Source: an uncultured Clostridiaceae bacterium
GTDB taxonomy: Bacteria; Bacillota; Clostridia; TANB77; CAG-508
Length of the DNA stretch: 50,095 bases
Direction: 5' to 3'
Assembly (NCBI GenBank): GCA_947167695.1
Contig: CAMVIX010000005.1
Span: 1 to 50,095 of the forward strand
Shown: positions 26,962-39,586 of the stretch, piece by piece
How the letters are laid out: each line of letters opens with the position of its first letter
Position numbering within the stretch: the first letter of the stretch is position 1
The notes under the pieces: generated by a model
The model's input: only the letters and a program-made list of their open reading frames with translations
What the model was told of the DNA's origin: nothing
The model's database searches: none
Translations under genes and position numbers: made by a program

Positions 26962-27013
26962 TATTCTAAAAATGCAAAAATAACAATATATATGAAACAT
27001 GGAGGTATGACAT

Positions 27014-28237
27014 ATGTATAAGAAAAAGATTTTAGCCTTTCTGTGTTGTATATTAGTTATTCTATTGCACACTAATGCGTGCTTTGCATTTGATGCAACT
27101 TACGTATGGTCTGATATAACTGAGGAAGCTGTTGCCACGAGTTCGCAAATGGTAGATTCTAATTCACTGAAGTTAGAATCTGAAGCAGCAGTATTAATTG
27201 AACAGAATACTGGTAAAGTATTATATAATTACAATATGCACAAAAAGCTTAGACCAGCATCTGTTACCAAAATTATGACTATCCTTTTAATAATGGAGGC
27301 TATTGATTCAGGAAAAATAAAATATACAGATAAAGTAACATGTAGCGAAAATGCAGCAAGTATGGGAGGATCACAAATATGGCTAGACACTACTGAAGAA
27401 CTGACAGTAGATGAAATGCTAAAAGCCATATGCGTGGTCTCGGCAAACGACTGCACAGTAGCTATGGCGGAACATTTAGCAGGTTCCGAAGAAGCTTTTG
27501 TAAAACAAATGAATGAAAAAGCAAAAAAACTTGGAATGAAGGATACTACTTTTAAAAATTCACATGGAATTGATGAAGACGGGCATATTACTTCATGCTA
27601 TGATATAGCACTTATGTCTAGGGAGCTTATGACAAAGCATCCGAATGTTATAAAATATACTACCATATGGATGGATAGCCTAAGAGATGGAAAATCTGAA
27701 TTAGTAAGTACAAATAAACTAATAAGAAACTATTCTGGGGCAACCGGCCTTAAAACTGGTTCAACAAGTTTGGCATTATACAATTTATCTGCAACCGCGA
27801 CTAGAGAAGGACTTTCACTAATTGCAGTAATTATGAGAGCTCCTACAACTGCTATTAGATTTTCAGAAGCTAAAAAATTATTAGACTATGGATTTAGTAC
27901 ATATCAGTATAAAGAGTTTGGAAAAAAAGGTGATAAGGTAGATACACTTCCAGTAAAAAAAGGAATACAAACTACAGTTGATTTGGTCCTAGAAAAGAAT
28001 GCAGGATGTATAATTGAAAAAGGGCAAGAAAAAAATGTAAAACAAAACATATCAATACAAGAAAATTTAGTTGCACCAATAGAGAAGGGGCAGAAACTAG
28101 GAGAAGTGTCATTTACATTAAATAATAAAGAAATTGCAAAGATAAATATAATTTCTAAAAACAAGGTAGAAAAGCAAGGTACATGGAATATGATAACTAA
28201 TGTTTTAAGCCACTGGTTTACACTTTGCAGAGGGTAA
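27014..28237 (+). CDS. dacF: D-alanyl-D-alanine carboxypeptidase (DacA/DacF type)
   Basis: 407-aa S11 peptidase that trims the terminal D-Ala of peptidoglycan pentapeptides. It has an N-terminal signal peptide (cut near residue 25, CFA). Active site motifs are SVTK (Ser83, Lys86), SAN (about 143) and KTG (Lys247). A C-terminal PBP5-type beta domain (about 300-380) and a short hydrophobic end follow, possibly a membrane anchor. GGAGG precedes the ATG. The choice between dacA and dacF is not certain. Confidence 0.9.
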   Translation: MYKKKILAFLCCILVILLHTNACFAFDATYVWSDITEEAVATSSQMVDSNSLKLESEAAVLIEQNTGKVLYNYNMHKKLRPASVTKIMTILLIMEAIDSGKIKYTDKVTCSENAASMGGSQIWLDTTEELTVDEMLKAICVVSANDCTVAMAEHLAGSEEAFVKQMNEKAKKLGMKDTTFKNSHGIDEDGHITSCYDIALMSRELMTKHPNVIKYTTIWMDSLRDGKSELVSTNKLIRNYSGATGLKTGSTSLALYNLSATATREGLSLIAVIMRAPTTAIRFSEAKKLLDYGFSTYQYKEFGKKGDKVDTLPVKKGIQTTVDLVLEKNAGCIIEKGQEKNVKQNISIQENLVAPIEKGQKLGEVSFTLNNKEIAKINIISKNKVEKQGTWNMITNVLSHWFTLCRG

Positions 28238-28248
28238 AGAAAAAACAG

Positions 28249-28276
28249 TTGACAAATGCTGTAAATATAGTATAAT
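28249..28276 (+). promoter_or_regulatory. Promoter of the small membrane protein
   Basis: TTGACA (28249-28254), 16-bp spacer, TATAAT (28271-28276). Confidence 0.7.
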
Positions 28277-28307
28277 TATATAAGAAGAATTGAGAGGAAG
28301 TATAAAT

Positions 28308-28469
28308 ATGATAGCAAAAATTTGGCAAAAGCTTGGAATATTTATTTTGATTGTAGCATGCTTATTTAATATAACAATAAAAATAGTAACAAAGATTTCT
28401 TTGCAAGCAGAATTAAGTAGCGTTGCAGAATCTTTTAGAGAAGAAGAAAAACAAGATAAGAAAAATTAA
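28308..28469 (+). CDS. Small single-TM membrane protein
   Basis: 53 aa beginning MIAKIWQKLGIFILIVACLF. One hydrophobic helix (about residues 8-28) is followed by a charged tail ending EEEKQDKKN. It has a near-consensus promoter and a GAGAGGAAG ribosome site 6 nt upstream, so it is probably expressed. No family recognised. A weak A/T hairpin (AAGAAAAA / TTTTTTCTT) overlaps the stop. Confidence 0.6.
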   Translation: MIAKIWQKLGIFILIVACLFNITIKIVTKISLQAELSSVAESFREEEKQDKKN

Positions 28470-28554
28470 GCTTTTTTCTTGCTATTTTTGAAAAAGTATG
28501 TTAATATAGTATAGATATGTTTATTTAATCTAAAAAGAAGAGGTGAAACTTACA

Positions 28555-28752
28555 ATGAAAGAAGGAATACATCCAAATTACGGACCATGCAAAGTTATAT
28601 GTGCATGTGGAAATGAATTTGAAACTAACTCAACAAAATCTGAAATAAAAGTAGATGTTTGCTCAAAATGCCACCCATATTGGACAGGAAACTTAAAACA
28701 AAACACAACAGGCGGTAGAGCAGATAAATTCAGACAAAAATATGGTATTTAA
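28555..28752 (+). CDS. rpmE: 50S ribosomal protein L31 (zinc-binding type)
   Basis: 65 aa, [16 protein letters not shown]..., with cysteines at 12, 16, 18, 36 and 39 and the HPYWTG signature typical of the zinc (C+) L31. ATG 28555 is preferred over GTG 28543, which is inside the AGAGGTG ribosome site. It is a single gene with a strong terminator. Confidence 0.95.
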   Translation: MKEGIHPNYGPCKVICACGNEFETNSTKSEIKVDVCSKCHPYWTGNLKQNTTGGRADKFRQKYGI

Positions 28753-28753
28753 G

Positions 28754-28827
28754 GAAAAAATGATTTTGGGGACGTGTCTAATAATCACGAAGGTGAATTT
28801 TAGACACGTCCCCAAAATCATTTTTTT
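28754..28827. terminator. Long perfect hairpin terminator after rpmE
   Basis: About 27-nt arms (28754-28780 and 28801-28827) with core GGGGACGTGTCTA / TAGACACGTCCCC, ending in a T-run. Confidence 0.8.
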
Positions 28828-28865
28828 CAGTTAAATAAAATCACAAAAAATTTACAAAAAGGGTA

Positions 28866-28929
28866 TTGACAAATGTGCTAAATGGTTATAATATATATTG
28901 CGTTAGCAGTCAAAACAATTAAGTGCTAA
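28866..28929 (+). promoter_or_regulatory. Heat-shock promoter with CIRCE operator
   Basis: TTGACA (28866-28871), and TAATAT (28889-28894) or TATAAT (28887-28892). The HrcA-binding CIRCE element follows: TTAGCAGTC, 9 nt, AAGTGCTAA (28903-28929). The match to TTAGCACTC-N9-GAGTGCTAA is imperfect in one base of each arm. Confidence 0.9.
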
Positions 28930-28945
28930 CAAAGAGGTGACAAGA

Positions 28946-29968
28946 GTGCTAGACAATCGAAAAAAACGCATATTGCAAGCTATTGTTGAAGAATATATTA
29001 ACACAGCAGAGCCAGTTAGCTCAGGCTCCATTCTACAAAATTATGGTTTAGAATGTAGTAGTGCAACAATTAGAAACGACATGGCAGAGCTTGAGCATAT
29101 TGGATATTTAGATAAACCACACACATCAGCGGGAAGAATTCCATCTGCTAAAGGATATCGTTTTTATGTAGATGAACTCTTAAAAGATGACGACATTAGT
29201 TTAGAGGAAATTCAGTATATTAAATCTAAGCTAGAGACAAAAGTAAATGAAATTGAAGACTTGACTAAAATTGCTACAAATACTCTATCTGAAATTACTC
29301 ATTATACAACTTTAGCAGTAGGGCCAAGAGCAGACAGACATAATATTGTAGACATTAAGTTCGTATTACTTGGAAGCAGAGTTTTAATGGCAGTTATACT
29401 TACAGATGCAGGAGCAATAAAAGAAACAATTATAAAATTTGATGAGGATATTACGCAAAGCCAAGTAGATAATTTAAGTTTTCTATTTAATAATAAACTT
29501 CGAGGAATGCCTTTAGATAAAATAGATGAGCCTTTCGAACAATACATGATGAATGAGATGAAAGGGGAAGTAAAGGTTATAAAACCTATTATAGAACAAA
29601 TAAATCGAGCAATAGTAGAAAATACAAATCTATATTTAGAAGGAGCAAACAAGGTATTTGATTTCCCAGAGTTTAAGAAAATGGATGTAGCTAGAAACTT
29701 CCTAAATGTACTAGATGAAAAAGAAGTAGTGTTAGATATATTAAATTCTGGTATGGCAGAGGATATAAATGTTTATATTGGAGATGAAAACGAACATTCA
29801 GAATTAAAGGACTTTAGTATAGTAACATTTAAACATACACTTGGAAATAAAGACCTAGGTACAATAGGAATCATTGGACCAACAAGAATGGATTATTCAA
29901 AGGTAATTTCAGTAATGAAATATATTAGCAAAAAATTAAACGAACAATTAGGCAATGGAATGTTTTAA
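28946..29968 (+). CDS. hrcA: Heat-inducible transcription repressor HrcA
   Basis: 340 aa. N-terminal winged helix (DNRKKRILQAIVEEY...SSATIRNDMAELE) and C-terminal HrcA dimerisation/GAF-like domain. It represses the operon through the CIRCE element just upstream, aided by GroEL in model species. GTG 28946 is preferred to GTG 28937 because the AGAGG site (28933-28937) overlaps the latter and is 8 nt from the former. It heads the hrcA-grpE-dnaK-dnaJ operon. Confidence 0.95.
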   Translation: MLDNRKKRILQAIVEEYINTAEPVSSGSILQNYGLECSSATIRNDMAELEHIGYLDKPHTSAGRIPSAKGYRFYVDELLKDDDISLEEIQYIKSKLETKVNEIEDLTKIATNTLSEITHYTTLAVGPRADRHNIVDIKFVLLGSRVLMAVILTDAGAIKETIIKFDEDITQSQVDNLSFLFNNKLRGMPLDKIDEPFEQYMMNEMKGEVKVIKPIIEQINRAIVENTNLYLEGANKVFDFPEFKKMDVARNFLNVLDEKEVVLDILNSGMAEDINVYIGDENEHSELKDFSIVTFKHTLGNKDLGTIGIIGPTRMDYSKVISVMKYISKKLNEQLGNGMF

Positions 29969-30033
29969 TGTAGGGATTACGCCCTAGTGAATAATGAATG
30001 ATGAATAGTGAATAATTAAACAAGGAGGAAATC

Positions 30034-30570
30034 ATGGAAGAGAAAAAGCAAGAACCAGAAATAAACCAGCAAGAGGTTAAAAATGAACAGGCAGATGTAA
30101 AAGATGAAAAGAAAGAATTGAATAACAAGGTAGATGAAATTATTAAATTAAAGCAAGAACTAGAAGAAAAAGATGATAGACTAAAAAGATTAATGGCTGA
30201 ATTTGAAAACTACAAAAAAAGGAGCAGCAAAGAAAGAGAATTTTTATATGGCTCAATTTTAGGGGACATAGTAAATTCACTTTTGCCAGTTTTAGACAAT
30301 CTTGAAAATGCAGCTAATACCGAAACAGCAGATGAAAATTATAAACAAGGAGTAGAACTTGTATTAAAGCAGTTTAAAGATGTTTTAACTGCAAACAATG
30401 TAAAAGAAATAGAAGGAGTTGGATCAACATTTGACCCAGAGTTGCACGAAGCAGTAAGTTCAGTTGTAGACGAATCTTTAGGTGAAAAAGAAATAAAAGA
30501 AGTATACAGGAAGGGCTACAAAATAGGCAATAAAGTTATTAGACATTCAATGGTAGTTGTAGCAAACTAG
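30034..30570 (+). CDS. grpE: Nucleotide exchange factor GrpE
   Basis: 178 aa. A long N-terminal coiled coil (about residues 1-65, Lys/Glu-rich) precedes the GrpE core with FENYKKRSSKE and the C-terminal GKVIRHSMVVVAN-like beta wing. It releases ADP from DnaK. The start follows AAGGAGG. It is 65 nt downstream of hrcA and 51 nt upstream of dnaK. Confidence 0.96.
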   Translation: MEEKKQEPEINQQEVKNEQADVKDEKKELNNKVDEIIKLKQELEEKDDRLKRLMAEFENYKKRSSKEREFLYGSILGDIVNSLLPVLDNLENAANTETADENYKQGVELVLKQFKDVLTANNVKEIEGVGSTFDPELHEAVSSVVDESLGEKEIKEVYRKGYKIGNKVIRHSMVVVAN

Positions 30571-30603
30571 ATAATTGTTATTATTTTTAAATTATATAAA
30601 TAA

Positions 30604-32487
<1,884 letters not shown>

Positions 32488-32499
32488 ATATATATGTAA

Positions 32500-32607
32500 G
32501 GGTTGCATTTTATGCGACCCGTGCATAGTGTGTGAGACAATATGGACGGAGTTTTTGTCTTTAGAGAGCTTCGCTCTCGAAGACAAAAGCTCTGTCCCTT
32601 TGTCTTA
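32500..32607. terminator. Two consecutive hairpins between dnaK and dnaJ
   Basis: GGGTTGCATTTTATGCGACCC (32500-32520) is a short hairpin, nearly the same as at 47265. A long, nearly perfect hairpin follows (about 32531-32607): core TTTGTCTT/AGACAAA around GAGAGC-ttc-GCTCTC. These could attenuate or process the dnaK-dnaJ transcript. Confidence 0.65.
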
Positions 32608-32642
32608 CAATATAAAAAATAAAAGAAAAGAGATAAGAAAAC

Positions 32643-33806
32643 ATGGCGGAAAATAAAAGAGACTATTATGAAGTCTTAGGTGTAAGCAAAACTGCAACTG
32701 ATGATGAAATAAAGCATGCCTATAGAAAACTTGCTAAAAAATATCATCCAGATGCAAATCCGGATAATAAAAAAGAAGCGGAAGCGAAATTTAAAGAAGT
32801 AACTGAAGCATACGAAGTCCTATCTGATAAGCAGAAACGCCAAATGTATGATCAATTTGGTACTGCAGATCCATCAAGCTTTGGAGGGGCAGGAAGACCA
32901 GGAGGAAGCTATTACTCTTACACAGGAGGAGGATTTAATGGCTTTGATTTCGGTGACCTTGGCGGCTTTGGAGATATTTTTTCATCAATGTTTGGAGGCG
33001 GTTTTGGAGGAAGAAGTACACGTAATCCAAATGCACCAAGACAAGGAGCCAACATTCAAACAAATATTGAAATAACATTTGAAGAATCTTTCCTAGGAGT
33101 TCAAAAAGAGATAAATCTATCAAGAAATGAAGAATGTACTACTTGCCATGGAAATGGATGCAAACCAGGAACAAGCCCAGAAACTTGTAGCACATGCCAT
33201 GGAACAGGGCAAGTTACACAAACAATTTCTTCATTCTTAGGGCAAATGCAAACCTCTAGAACCTGCAGTAGTTGCGGTGGTAGAGGAAAAGTTATAAAAG
33301 ATCCATGCCCAGACTGCCGTGGTAAAGGAAAAATAAGAAAGAATGTTAAGATTACTGTAAAAATTCCAGAAGGAGTTGATGAAGGACAGACAGTTGTTTT
33401 AAGAGGACAAGGCGAATCAGGAACAAATGGTGGTCCGCAAGGAGATTTATATATTGTAGTACATATCAAGCGCCATAGTATCTATTCTAGAAAAGGCGAT
33501 CATGTACTATGTGATATACCAATAACTTTCACTCAAGCAACTTTAGGTGCAGAATTGGAGATTCCACTAGTAGATGGAACTAAAGAAAAATATAAAATTC
33601 CAGAAGGAACGCAAACAGGAACTAAATTTACCATAAGAAGTAAAGGATTCAAAAATCCAAATGGAAGCTGGAGAGGAGACTTTGTATTTACAGTTGTAGT
33701 ACAAACGCCAAAGAAACTATCGGCAGAACAAAGGAATCTACTTATGGAACTTGCCAAAACAATGAACGAACAGCCACCAGTAAAAAAGAGAGGGCTTTTT
33801 GGATAG
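32643..33806 (+). CDS. dnaJ: Chaperone DnaJ (Hsp40)
   Basis: 387 aa. The J-domain has the HPD motif (YHPDANPD, about residue 34). A Gly/Phe-rich linker is at about 78-135. Four CxxCxGxG zinc repeats ([32 protein letters not shown]) lie at about 160-225, then the substrate-binding C-terminal domains. It stimulates the DnaK ATPase. The Shine-Dalgarno is weak (GAGATAAG). Confidence 0.97.
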   Translation: MAENKRDYYEVLGVSKTATDDEIKHAYRKLAKKYHPDANPDNKKEAEAKFKEVTEAYEVLSDKQKRQMYDQFGTADPSSFGGAGRPGGSYYSYTGGGFNGFDFGDLGGFGDIFSSMFGGGFGGRSTRNPNAPRQGANIQTNIEITFEESFLGVQKEINLSRNEECTTCHGNGCKPGTSPETCSTCHGTGQVTQTISSFLGQMQTSRTCSSCGGRGKVIKDPCPDCRGKGKIRKNVKITVKIPEGVDEGQTVVLRGQGESGTNGGPQGDLYIVVHIKRHSIYSRKGDHVLCDIPITFTQATLGAELEIPLVDGTKEKYKIPEGTQTGTKFTIRSKGFKNPNGSWRGDFVFTVVVQTPKKLSAEQRNLLMELAKTMNEQPPVKKRGLFG

Positions 33807-33829
33807 ATGCTAGAAGTAAGAAAATGAAA

Positions 33830-33930
33830 ATAACTTTTTGTCTGGAATTTTAATCATTATGTGAACAGGCTTTAAGCCTGCCTGCAAATAATGAAATTCC
33901 AATTGTGCAAAAGAGAGCATAAAAAGTTAT
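33830..33930. repeat. Folded intergenic element before rplU
   Basis: ATAACTTTTTG (33830-33840) and ATAAAAAGTTAT (33919-33930) are complementary. Inside, GGAATTTT/AAATTCC and CATTAT/ATAATG pair, with AGGCTTTAAGCCT at the tip. It resembles the other long hairpin elements and probably ends dnaJ transcription. Confidence 0.55.
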
Positions 33931-33938
33931 CGAAAGCC

Positions 33939-33967
33939 TTGACAAATGGGAAATAAGATGCTAAAAT
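33939..33967 (+). promoter_or_regulatory. Promoter of rplU-rpmA-obgE
   Basis: TTGACA (33939-33944), 17-bp spacer, TAAAAT (33962-33967). Confidence 0.7.
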
Positions 33968-33974
33968 AATTATC

Positions 33975-34071
33975 TGTAACCGCTTAATAACGGTGAATAA
34001 ATGTTAGTGAAAAAATCTAACTACCGATATAAAAGGTTAGCGAGTATACGAAAAAGGGAGGTGCTTTCACA
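33975..34071 (+). ncRNA. Putative L21 leader (autoregulatory 5' UTR of rplU)
   Basis: A roughly 95-nt leader separates the promoter from rplU. It can fold small stems (CCG-CTTAATAA-CGG; GTTAG...CTAAC; CTAAC...GTTAG alternatives). Firmicutes rplU operons commonly carry an L21 leader at this position. The match here is positional; I cannot confirm the covariance model. Confidence 0.45.
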
Positions 34072-34452
34072 ATGTATGCAATTATTGAAAGCTGTGGAAA
34101 GCAATACAAAGTAGCAGAAGGAGATGTTGTATTTTTCGAAAAGCTAGATGCTGAAGAAGGCAAAAAAGTTACTTTTGATAAAGTAGTTTTAGTTAGCGAA
34201 GAAGATGGAAAAGTACAAATTGGAAATCCTTATGTTAAAGGTATTAAAGTAGAAGGCAAAGTAGTTTCACACGGTAAGGCTAAGAAAATCCTTGTATTTA
34301 AGTACAAAGCAAAGAAAAATTATAGAAGAACACAAGGACACAGACAACCTTATACAAAGGTAGAAATTACTGGAATTAAAGCTCAAGCTGCTAAGAAAAC
34401 AGCAAACAAAGCTGAAAATACTGAAAAAGTAGAAGCAGTAGAAGAAAAATAA
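34072..34452 (+). CDS. rplU: 50S ribosomal protein L21
   Basis: 126 aa: a standard L21 core ([18 protein letters not shown]..., [19 protein letters not shown]) plus a ~20-residue Lys/Ala/Glu-rich C-terminal extension. GGGAGGTG precedes the ATG. First gene of rplU-rpmA-obgE. The ysxB/prp gene that often lies between L21 and L27 is absent (45-nt gap). Confidence 0.97.
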   Translation: MYAIIESCGKQYKVAEGDVVFFEKLDAEEGKKVTFDKVVLVSEEDGKVQIGNPYVKGIKVEGKVVSHGKAKKILVFKYKAKKNYRRTQGHRQPYTKVEITGIKAQAAKKTANKAENTEKVEAVEEK

Positions 34453-34497
34453 ATTTTAGAGAAAAAACGGAGAATATTCGAAGGGAGTGAATTTAAG

Positions 34498-36106
<1,609 letters not shown>

Positions 36107-36159
36107 AGAAGAAAGCTTAAATAATGAAGGAATTGGCTTTTTGCTTTAAAATTCAGTCA

Positions 36160-36193
36160 AATTGGGGACAGGTTTATAAACCTGTCCCCAATT
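36160..36193. terminator. Hairpin terminator after obgE
   Basis: AATTGGGGACAGG / CCTGTCCCCAATT with a TTTATAAA tip, then TTCTTATTG. Same family as 2342 and 6159. Confidence 0.7.
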
Positions 36194-36196
36194 TTC

Positions 36197-36319
36197 TTAT
36201 TGCATAGGAAAAATCGCACCTTTTATGGAGCACAAAGTGCTCCGCTACGAATTATATTGCAAACGTTGTAGCGGAGAACAAGCGAAGCGCGTTCTCCATA
36301 AAGTGGCGAAGCCACTTTT
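36197..36319. repeat. Dispersed structured repeat, copy C of three
   Basis: About 120 nt, nearly identical to 4323-4441 and 25277-25395, with a perfect AGTGGC-GAA-GCCACT tail hairpin. It directly follows a GGGGACAGG hairpin, as copy A follows recN. The rest of the 366-nt obgE-pyrH gap (36320-36473) is AT-rich with no feature I can name. Confidence 0.8.
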
Positions 36320-36482
36320 CTTAATTTTCAAAAAGAGTGTGAGAACTAGGTTTTTACTCTTACTTTCATTTCATCTATCTAACAATAAAAAATAAAAATT
36401 TCTTTAAAAACTATATTTTTTTATTTCAATTTATGATAGAATAAAAAACATAAAAATATATTAATATGGGAGTGTGAAGATT

Positions 36483-37190
36483 TTGGCTGATTTAGCATAT
36501 AAAAAAGTTCTACTAAAGCTTAGTGGAGAAGCTATGGCTGGAGAGCAAAAAACAGGTATTGATGCTGAGGTACTGGGAAAAATTTGTGACCAAATTAAAA
36601 TTATCGTAGACCTAGGTGTGAAGGTTTCTATTGTAATTGGTGGAGGAAACTTCTGGAGAGGAAGATACGGACACCAAATGGAAAGAACTACGTCAGATTA
36701 CATGGGCATGCTTGCCACTGCAATAAACTCACTTGCGCTTCAGGATGCACTAGAAGCAAGAGGAATATTTACAAGAGTACAAACAGCAATTGAAATGAGA
36801 GAGATTGCTGAACCATTTATTAAAAGAAAGGCTATTAAGCATTTAGAAAGAGGAAGAGTAGTAATATTTGCATGTGGAACTGGACACCCATATTTTTCAA
36901 CAGATACTGCTGCAGCTCTTCGTGCAGTTGAAACTGATTCAGAGGTAATAATGCTTGCTAAAACAATAGATGGAGTATATTCAGCAGACCCTAAAGAAGA
37001 TCCAACAGCTACTAAATATGATGAAATAACTTACTTAGATATTTTAAATAAGGATTTAAAAGTAATGGACTCTACTGCAACATCACTTTGCAGAGATAAC
37101 CATATTCCTTTAATTGTTTTTGGAATTAATGAGCCAGAAAATATTGTTAAAATTATTAAAGGTGAGAAGCTTGGAACCATCGTTAAATAG
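36483..37190 (+). CDS. pyrH: UMP kinase
   Basis: 235 aa, phosphorylates UMP to UDP. Amino-acid kinase fold with [14 protein letters not shown] at the N-terminus, [15 protein letters not shown] Gly-rich loop and [10 protein letters not shown] prefer the TTG at 36483, 10 nt from GGGAG (36468-36472), over the GTG at 36474 that touches it. First gene of the conserved pyrH-frr-uppS-cdsA run. Confidence 0.95.
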   Translation: MADLAYKKVLLKLSGEAMAGEQKTGIDAEVLGKICDQIKIIVDLGVKVSIVIGGGNFWRGRYGHQMERTTSDYMGMLATAINSLALQDALEARGIFTRVQTAIEMREIAEPFIKRKAIKHLERGRVVIFACGTGHPYFSTDTAAALRAVETDSEVIMLAKTIDGVYSADPKEDPTATKYDEITYLDILNKDLKVMDSTATSLCRDNHIPLIVFGINEPENIVKIIKGEKLGTIVK

Positions 37191-37200
37191 TACAATACTG

Positions 37201-37368
37201 GTATATATATTATTTGTTTTTTATGCCTTGTGTGCCGCAACCTTCCTGATTTTAAAACATGATGGTTGCTCCACTCGCACTTCGCTTCGCTTCGTTTGTA
37301 GCCTTCGCATCCGCTACGGCTAAACTTGGGTCGCTTACGCGGCATTTCAAAACAAATAATATATATAC
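37201..37368. repeat. Folded intergenic element with 20-nt perfect inverted arms
   Basis: Arms 37201-37220 and 37349-37368 are exact reverse complements over 20 nt (GTATATATATTATTTGTTTT). The interior is GC-richer, with direct CTTCG repeats (CACTTCGCTTCGCTTCG) and TGCCGC...GCGGCA pairing. It interrupts pyrH-frr. A fragment like its right end lies at 39507-39545. Confidence 0.65.
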
Positions 37369-37414
37369 TGTATAAGTGAAACTATATTAAATTAAATGAA
37401 AGGAAAGATTTGAA

Positions 37415-37963
37415 ATGGATAATAAAGAATTAGAAGAAAGAATGAACAAAACTTTAAGTGTATTACAGGAGAATTTATCAGAAATAAGAGCTGGTAGAGC
37501 AAACCCAGCAATATTAAATAAAATAAAAATAGACTACTATGGAGTGCCAACACCAATTAATCAAGTAGCAGGTGTATCTGTGCCAGAGGCAAGAATGATA
37601 TTAATTCAGCCATGGGATGCTAGCATTTTAAAAGAAATAGAGAAAGAAATACAAAAATCTGATATAGGAATAAATCCAAACAACGATGGTAAAGTAATTA
37701 GACTTATATTCCCAGAGCTAAACGAAGAAAGAAGAAAAGAGATTGTAAAAGACATAAAGAAAATGGGAGAGGACGCAAAAGTATCAATTCGTTCTATTAG
37801 AAGAGATGGCATAGATGAAGCAAAAGAAATGCAAAAGGAAAGCCTAATTTCAGAGGACGAAGAAAAAAGAGCCGAAGACGAAATACAAAAATTAACAGAC
37901 AAAAAAAACACAGAAATAGATAGTATGATTGAAACTAAAGAAAAAGAAATAATGTCGTTGTAG
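37415..37963 (+). CDS. frr: Ribosome recycling factor
   Basis: 182 aa, three-helix bundle plus beta domain. Signatures: EIRAGRANPAIL (about residues 20-31) and IRSIRRDGIDEAK (about 127-139). With EF-G it splits post-termination ribosomes. AAAGGAAAG lies upstream. uppS follows 10 nt downstream. Confidence 0.97.
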   Translation: MDNKELEERMNKTLSVLQENLSEIRAGRANPAILNKIKIDYYGVPTPINQVAGVSVPEARMILIQPWDASILKEIEKEIQKSDIGINPNNDGKVIRLIFPELNEERRKEIVKDIKKMGEDAKVSIRSIRRDGIDEAKEMQKESLISEDEEKRAEDEIQKLTDKKNTEIDSMIETKEKEIMSL

Positions 37964-37973
37964 GAGGTAACCC

Positions 37974-38687
37974 ATGGGAAAATTAGGTGAGGAATATCCA
38001 CAGCATGTTGCAATAATTATGGATGGCAATAGAAGATGGGCAAAACAAAGAAATATGCCAGCAGCATTTGGGCATAAAGAAGGGGCAGAAAATTTTAGAA
38101 GAATTACAAGATATGCTAATAAAATTGGACTAAAATATCTAACAGTATATGCTTTTTCAACGGAAAATTGGAAAAGAAGCAAGGAAGAAGTAGAAGCCTT
38201 AATGAATATTTTTCAAGCATATGTTGATGAGTTTATTAACAAAACAGATAGAGAAAATATTAGATTAAAAATTTTAGGCGATATGTCTGGCCTTTCTGAC
38301 AAACTTAGAAAGAGTATGAATGAAGCAATGGAAAAGACAAAAAACAACACAGGACTTACTGCTTGTGTATGCATAAATTATGGGGGAAGACATGAGATAA
38401 CCCAGGCTATGCAAAAAATAGCTGAGAAGGTAAAATTAGGTGAAATAGAGCCAGAGCAAATAAATGAGGAAATGATAGAAAACAACCTTTATACAGCAGG
38501 AATACCAGACCCAGACTTATTAATTCGCACTAGCAATGAGCTTCGCACAAGTAATTTCTTACCATGGCAACTTACATATTCAGAATTTTATTTTACACCA
38601 AGAAATTGGCCAGAATTTCGAGAAATCGATTTAGATGAAGCACTAGAAGAATACAAAAAGAGAAATAGAAAATTTGGAGGAAAATAA
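37974..38687 (+). CDS. uppS: Undecaprenyl diphosphate synthase (cis-prenyltransferase)
   Basis: 237 aa. IMDGNRRWAKQR holds the catalytic Asp near residue 18. VYAFSTENWKR and the C-terminal DLLIRTSNELRTSNFLPWQ (about 180-198) bind diphosphates. It makes the C55 lipid carrier for wall synthesis. Its stop overlaps the cdsA start by one base (TAATG at 38687). Confidence 0.97.
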   Translation: MGKLGEEYPQHVAIIMDGNRRWAKQRNMPAAFGHKEGAENFRRITRYANKIGLKYLTVYAFSTENWKRSKEEVEALMNIFQAYVDEFINKTDRENIRLKILGDMSGLSDKLRKSMNEAMEKTKNNTGLTACVCINYGGRHEITQAMQKIAEKVKLGEIEPEQINEEMIENNLYTAGIPDPDLLIRTSNELRTSNFLPWQLTYSEFYFTPRNWPEFREIDLDEALEEYKKRNRKFGGK

Positions 38688-39491
38688 TGAATGCTAAAAG
38701 AATAATATCGTCCCTTATTGGATTCCCAATAGTAGCACTATTGCTTATATATGGTAATCAAATAGTTATAGATATAGCATTTAGTGCTATAGCAATAATT
38801 TGTTTGCACGAGTTTTATCATGCATTTAAGAAAAAAAATAATCCAGTAGAATGGATAGGATATGCTATTGCGGTACTAATAGCCTTTATACATATAGTTC
38901 CTACTGAATATGTAAAAAATTCATTGCAATTACTCCTGCCAACAGTAATGGTAATACTTTTTTTGTCGGTAATAGTTACAGACATGAAAACTACTGTTAA
39001 AGATATGATGATAACATTACTTGGAATTGTGTATATACTTGGATTTATAGTGTTTATTCCAATGCTACGTGGAGCGAATAATGGTGTTTATTATATTTGG
39101 TATATAATTTTTATAGCATGGGGAACAGACATTTTTGCATATTTTATAGGTAAGCAATTTGGAAAACACAAATTTAGCAAAATAAGTCCAAACAAATCTG
39201 TTGAAGGGTGTATTGCAGGAGCAGTTCGGTGCTGTTATAGCAAGCTTATTATATACACTTGCACTGAATACTATTGCAGGATTTAACATATCATATATAT
39301 ATATTGCGATTGTATCTTTAGCACTAAGTATATTAAGCCAGATAGGCGATTTCGCTGCATCAAGTGTAAAACGCTATACTGATTTAAAAGATTATAGCAG
39401 TTTAATTCCAGGACACGGTGGAATGTTAGATAGGGTAGATAGTGTAATCTTTATTGCACCATTTGCATATTTTTTATTAAGTATTTTATAG
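38687..39491 (+). CDS. cdsA: Phosphatidate cytidylyltransferase, joined by a +1 shift at CGG
   Basis: Multi-pass membrane enzyme making CDP-diacylglycerol, the precursor of all phospholipids. The first 180 residues run to SVEGCIAGAV. CGG at 39227 follows in frame. Reading CGGT as Gly181 gives GAVGAVIAS and continues through QIGDFAASSVKR and the CdsA signature region KDYSSLIPGHGGMLDRVDS to 39491. Total about 267 aa, a normal length. In 0 frame the protein would lose its signature and last helices. It starts within the uppS stop. Confidence 0.93.
39227..39230 (+). other. CGG +1 frameshift site in cdsA (CGGT = Gly181)
   Basis: Context GTT-CGGT-GCT, restoring Val-Gly-Ala. The 0 frame continues about 18 codons before a stop. 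Confidence 0.9.
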
Positions 39492-39506
39492 TAAATTTTT
39501 CTTTGG

Positions 39507-39545
39507 ACTCTTACGTGGCATTTCAAAATAAATAATATATACTAA
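39507..39545. repeat. Fragment of the folded element seen at 37201-37368
   Basis: The segment CTTACGTGGCATTTCAAAA followed by an AT tract closely matches 37334-37370. It has no left arm, so it is a remnant. It lies in the cdsA-rseP gap, where dxr is found in many Firmicutes. Confidence 0.5.
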
Positions 39546-39586
39546 AGATAAAAACACATAATAATAATTTTACAATAGGAGGAAAG

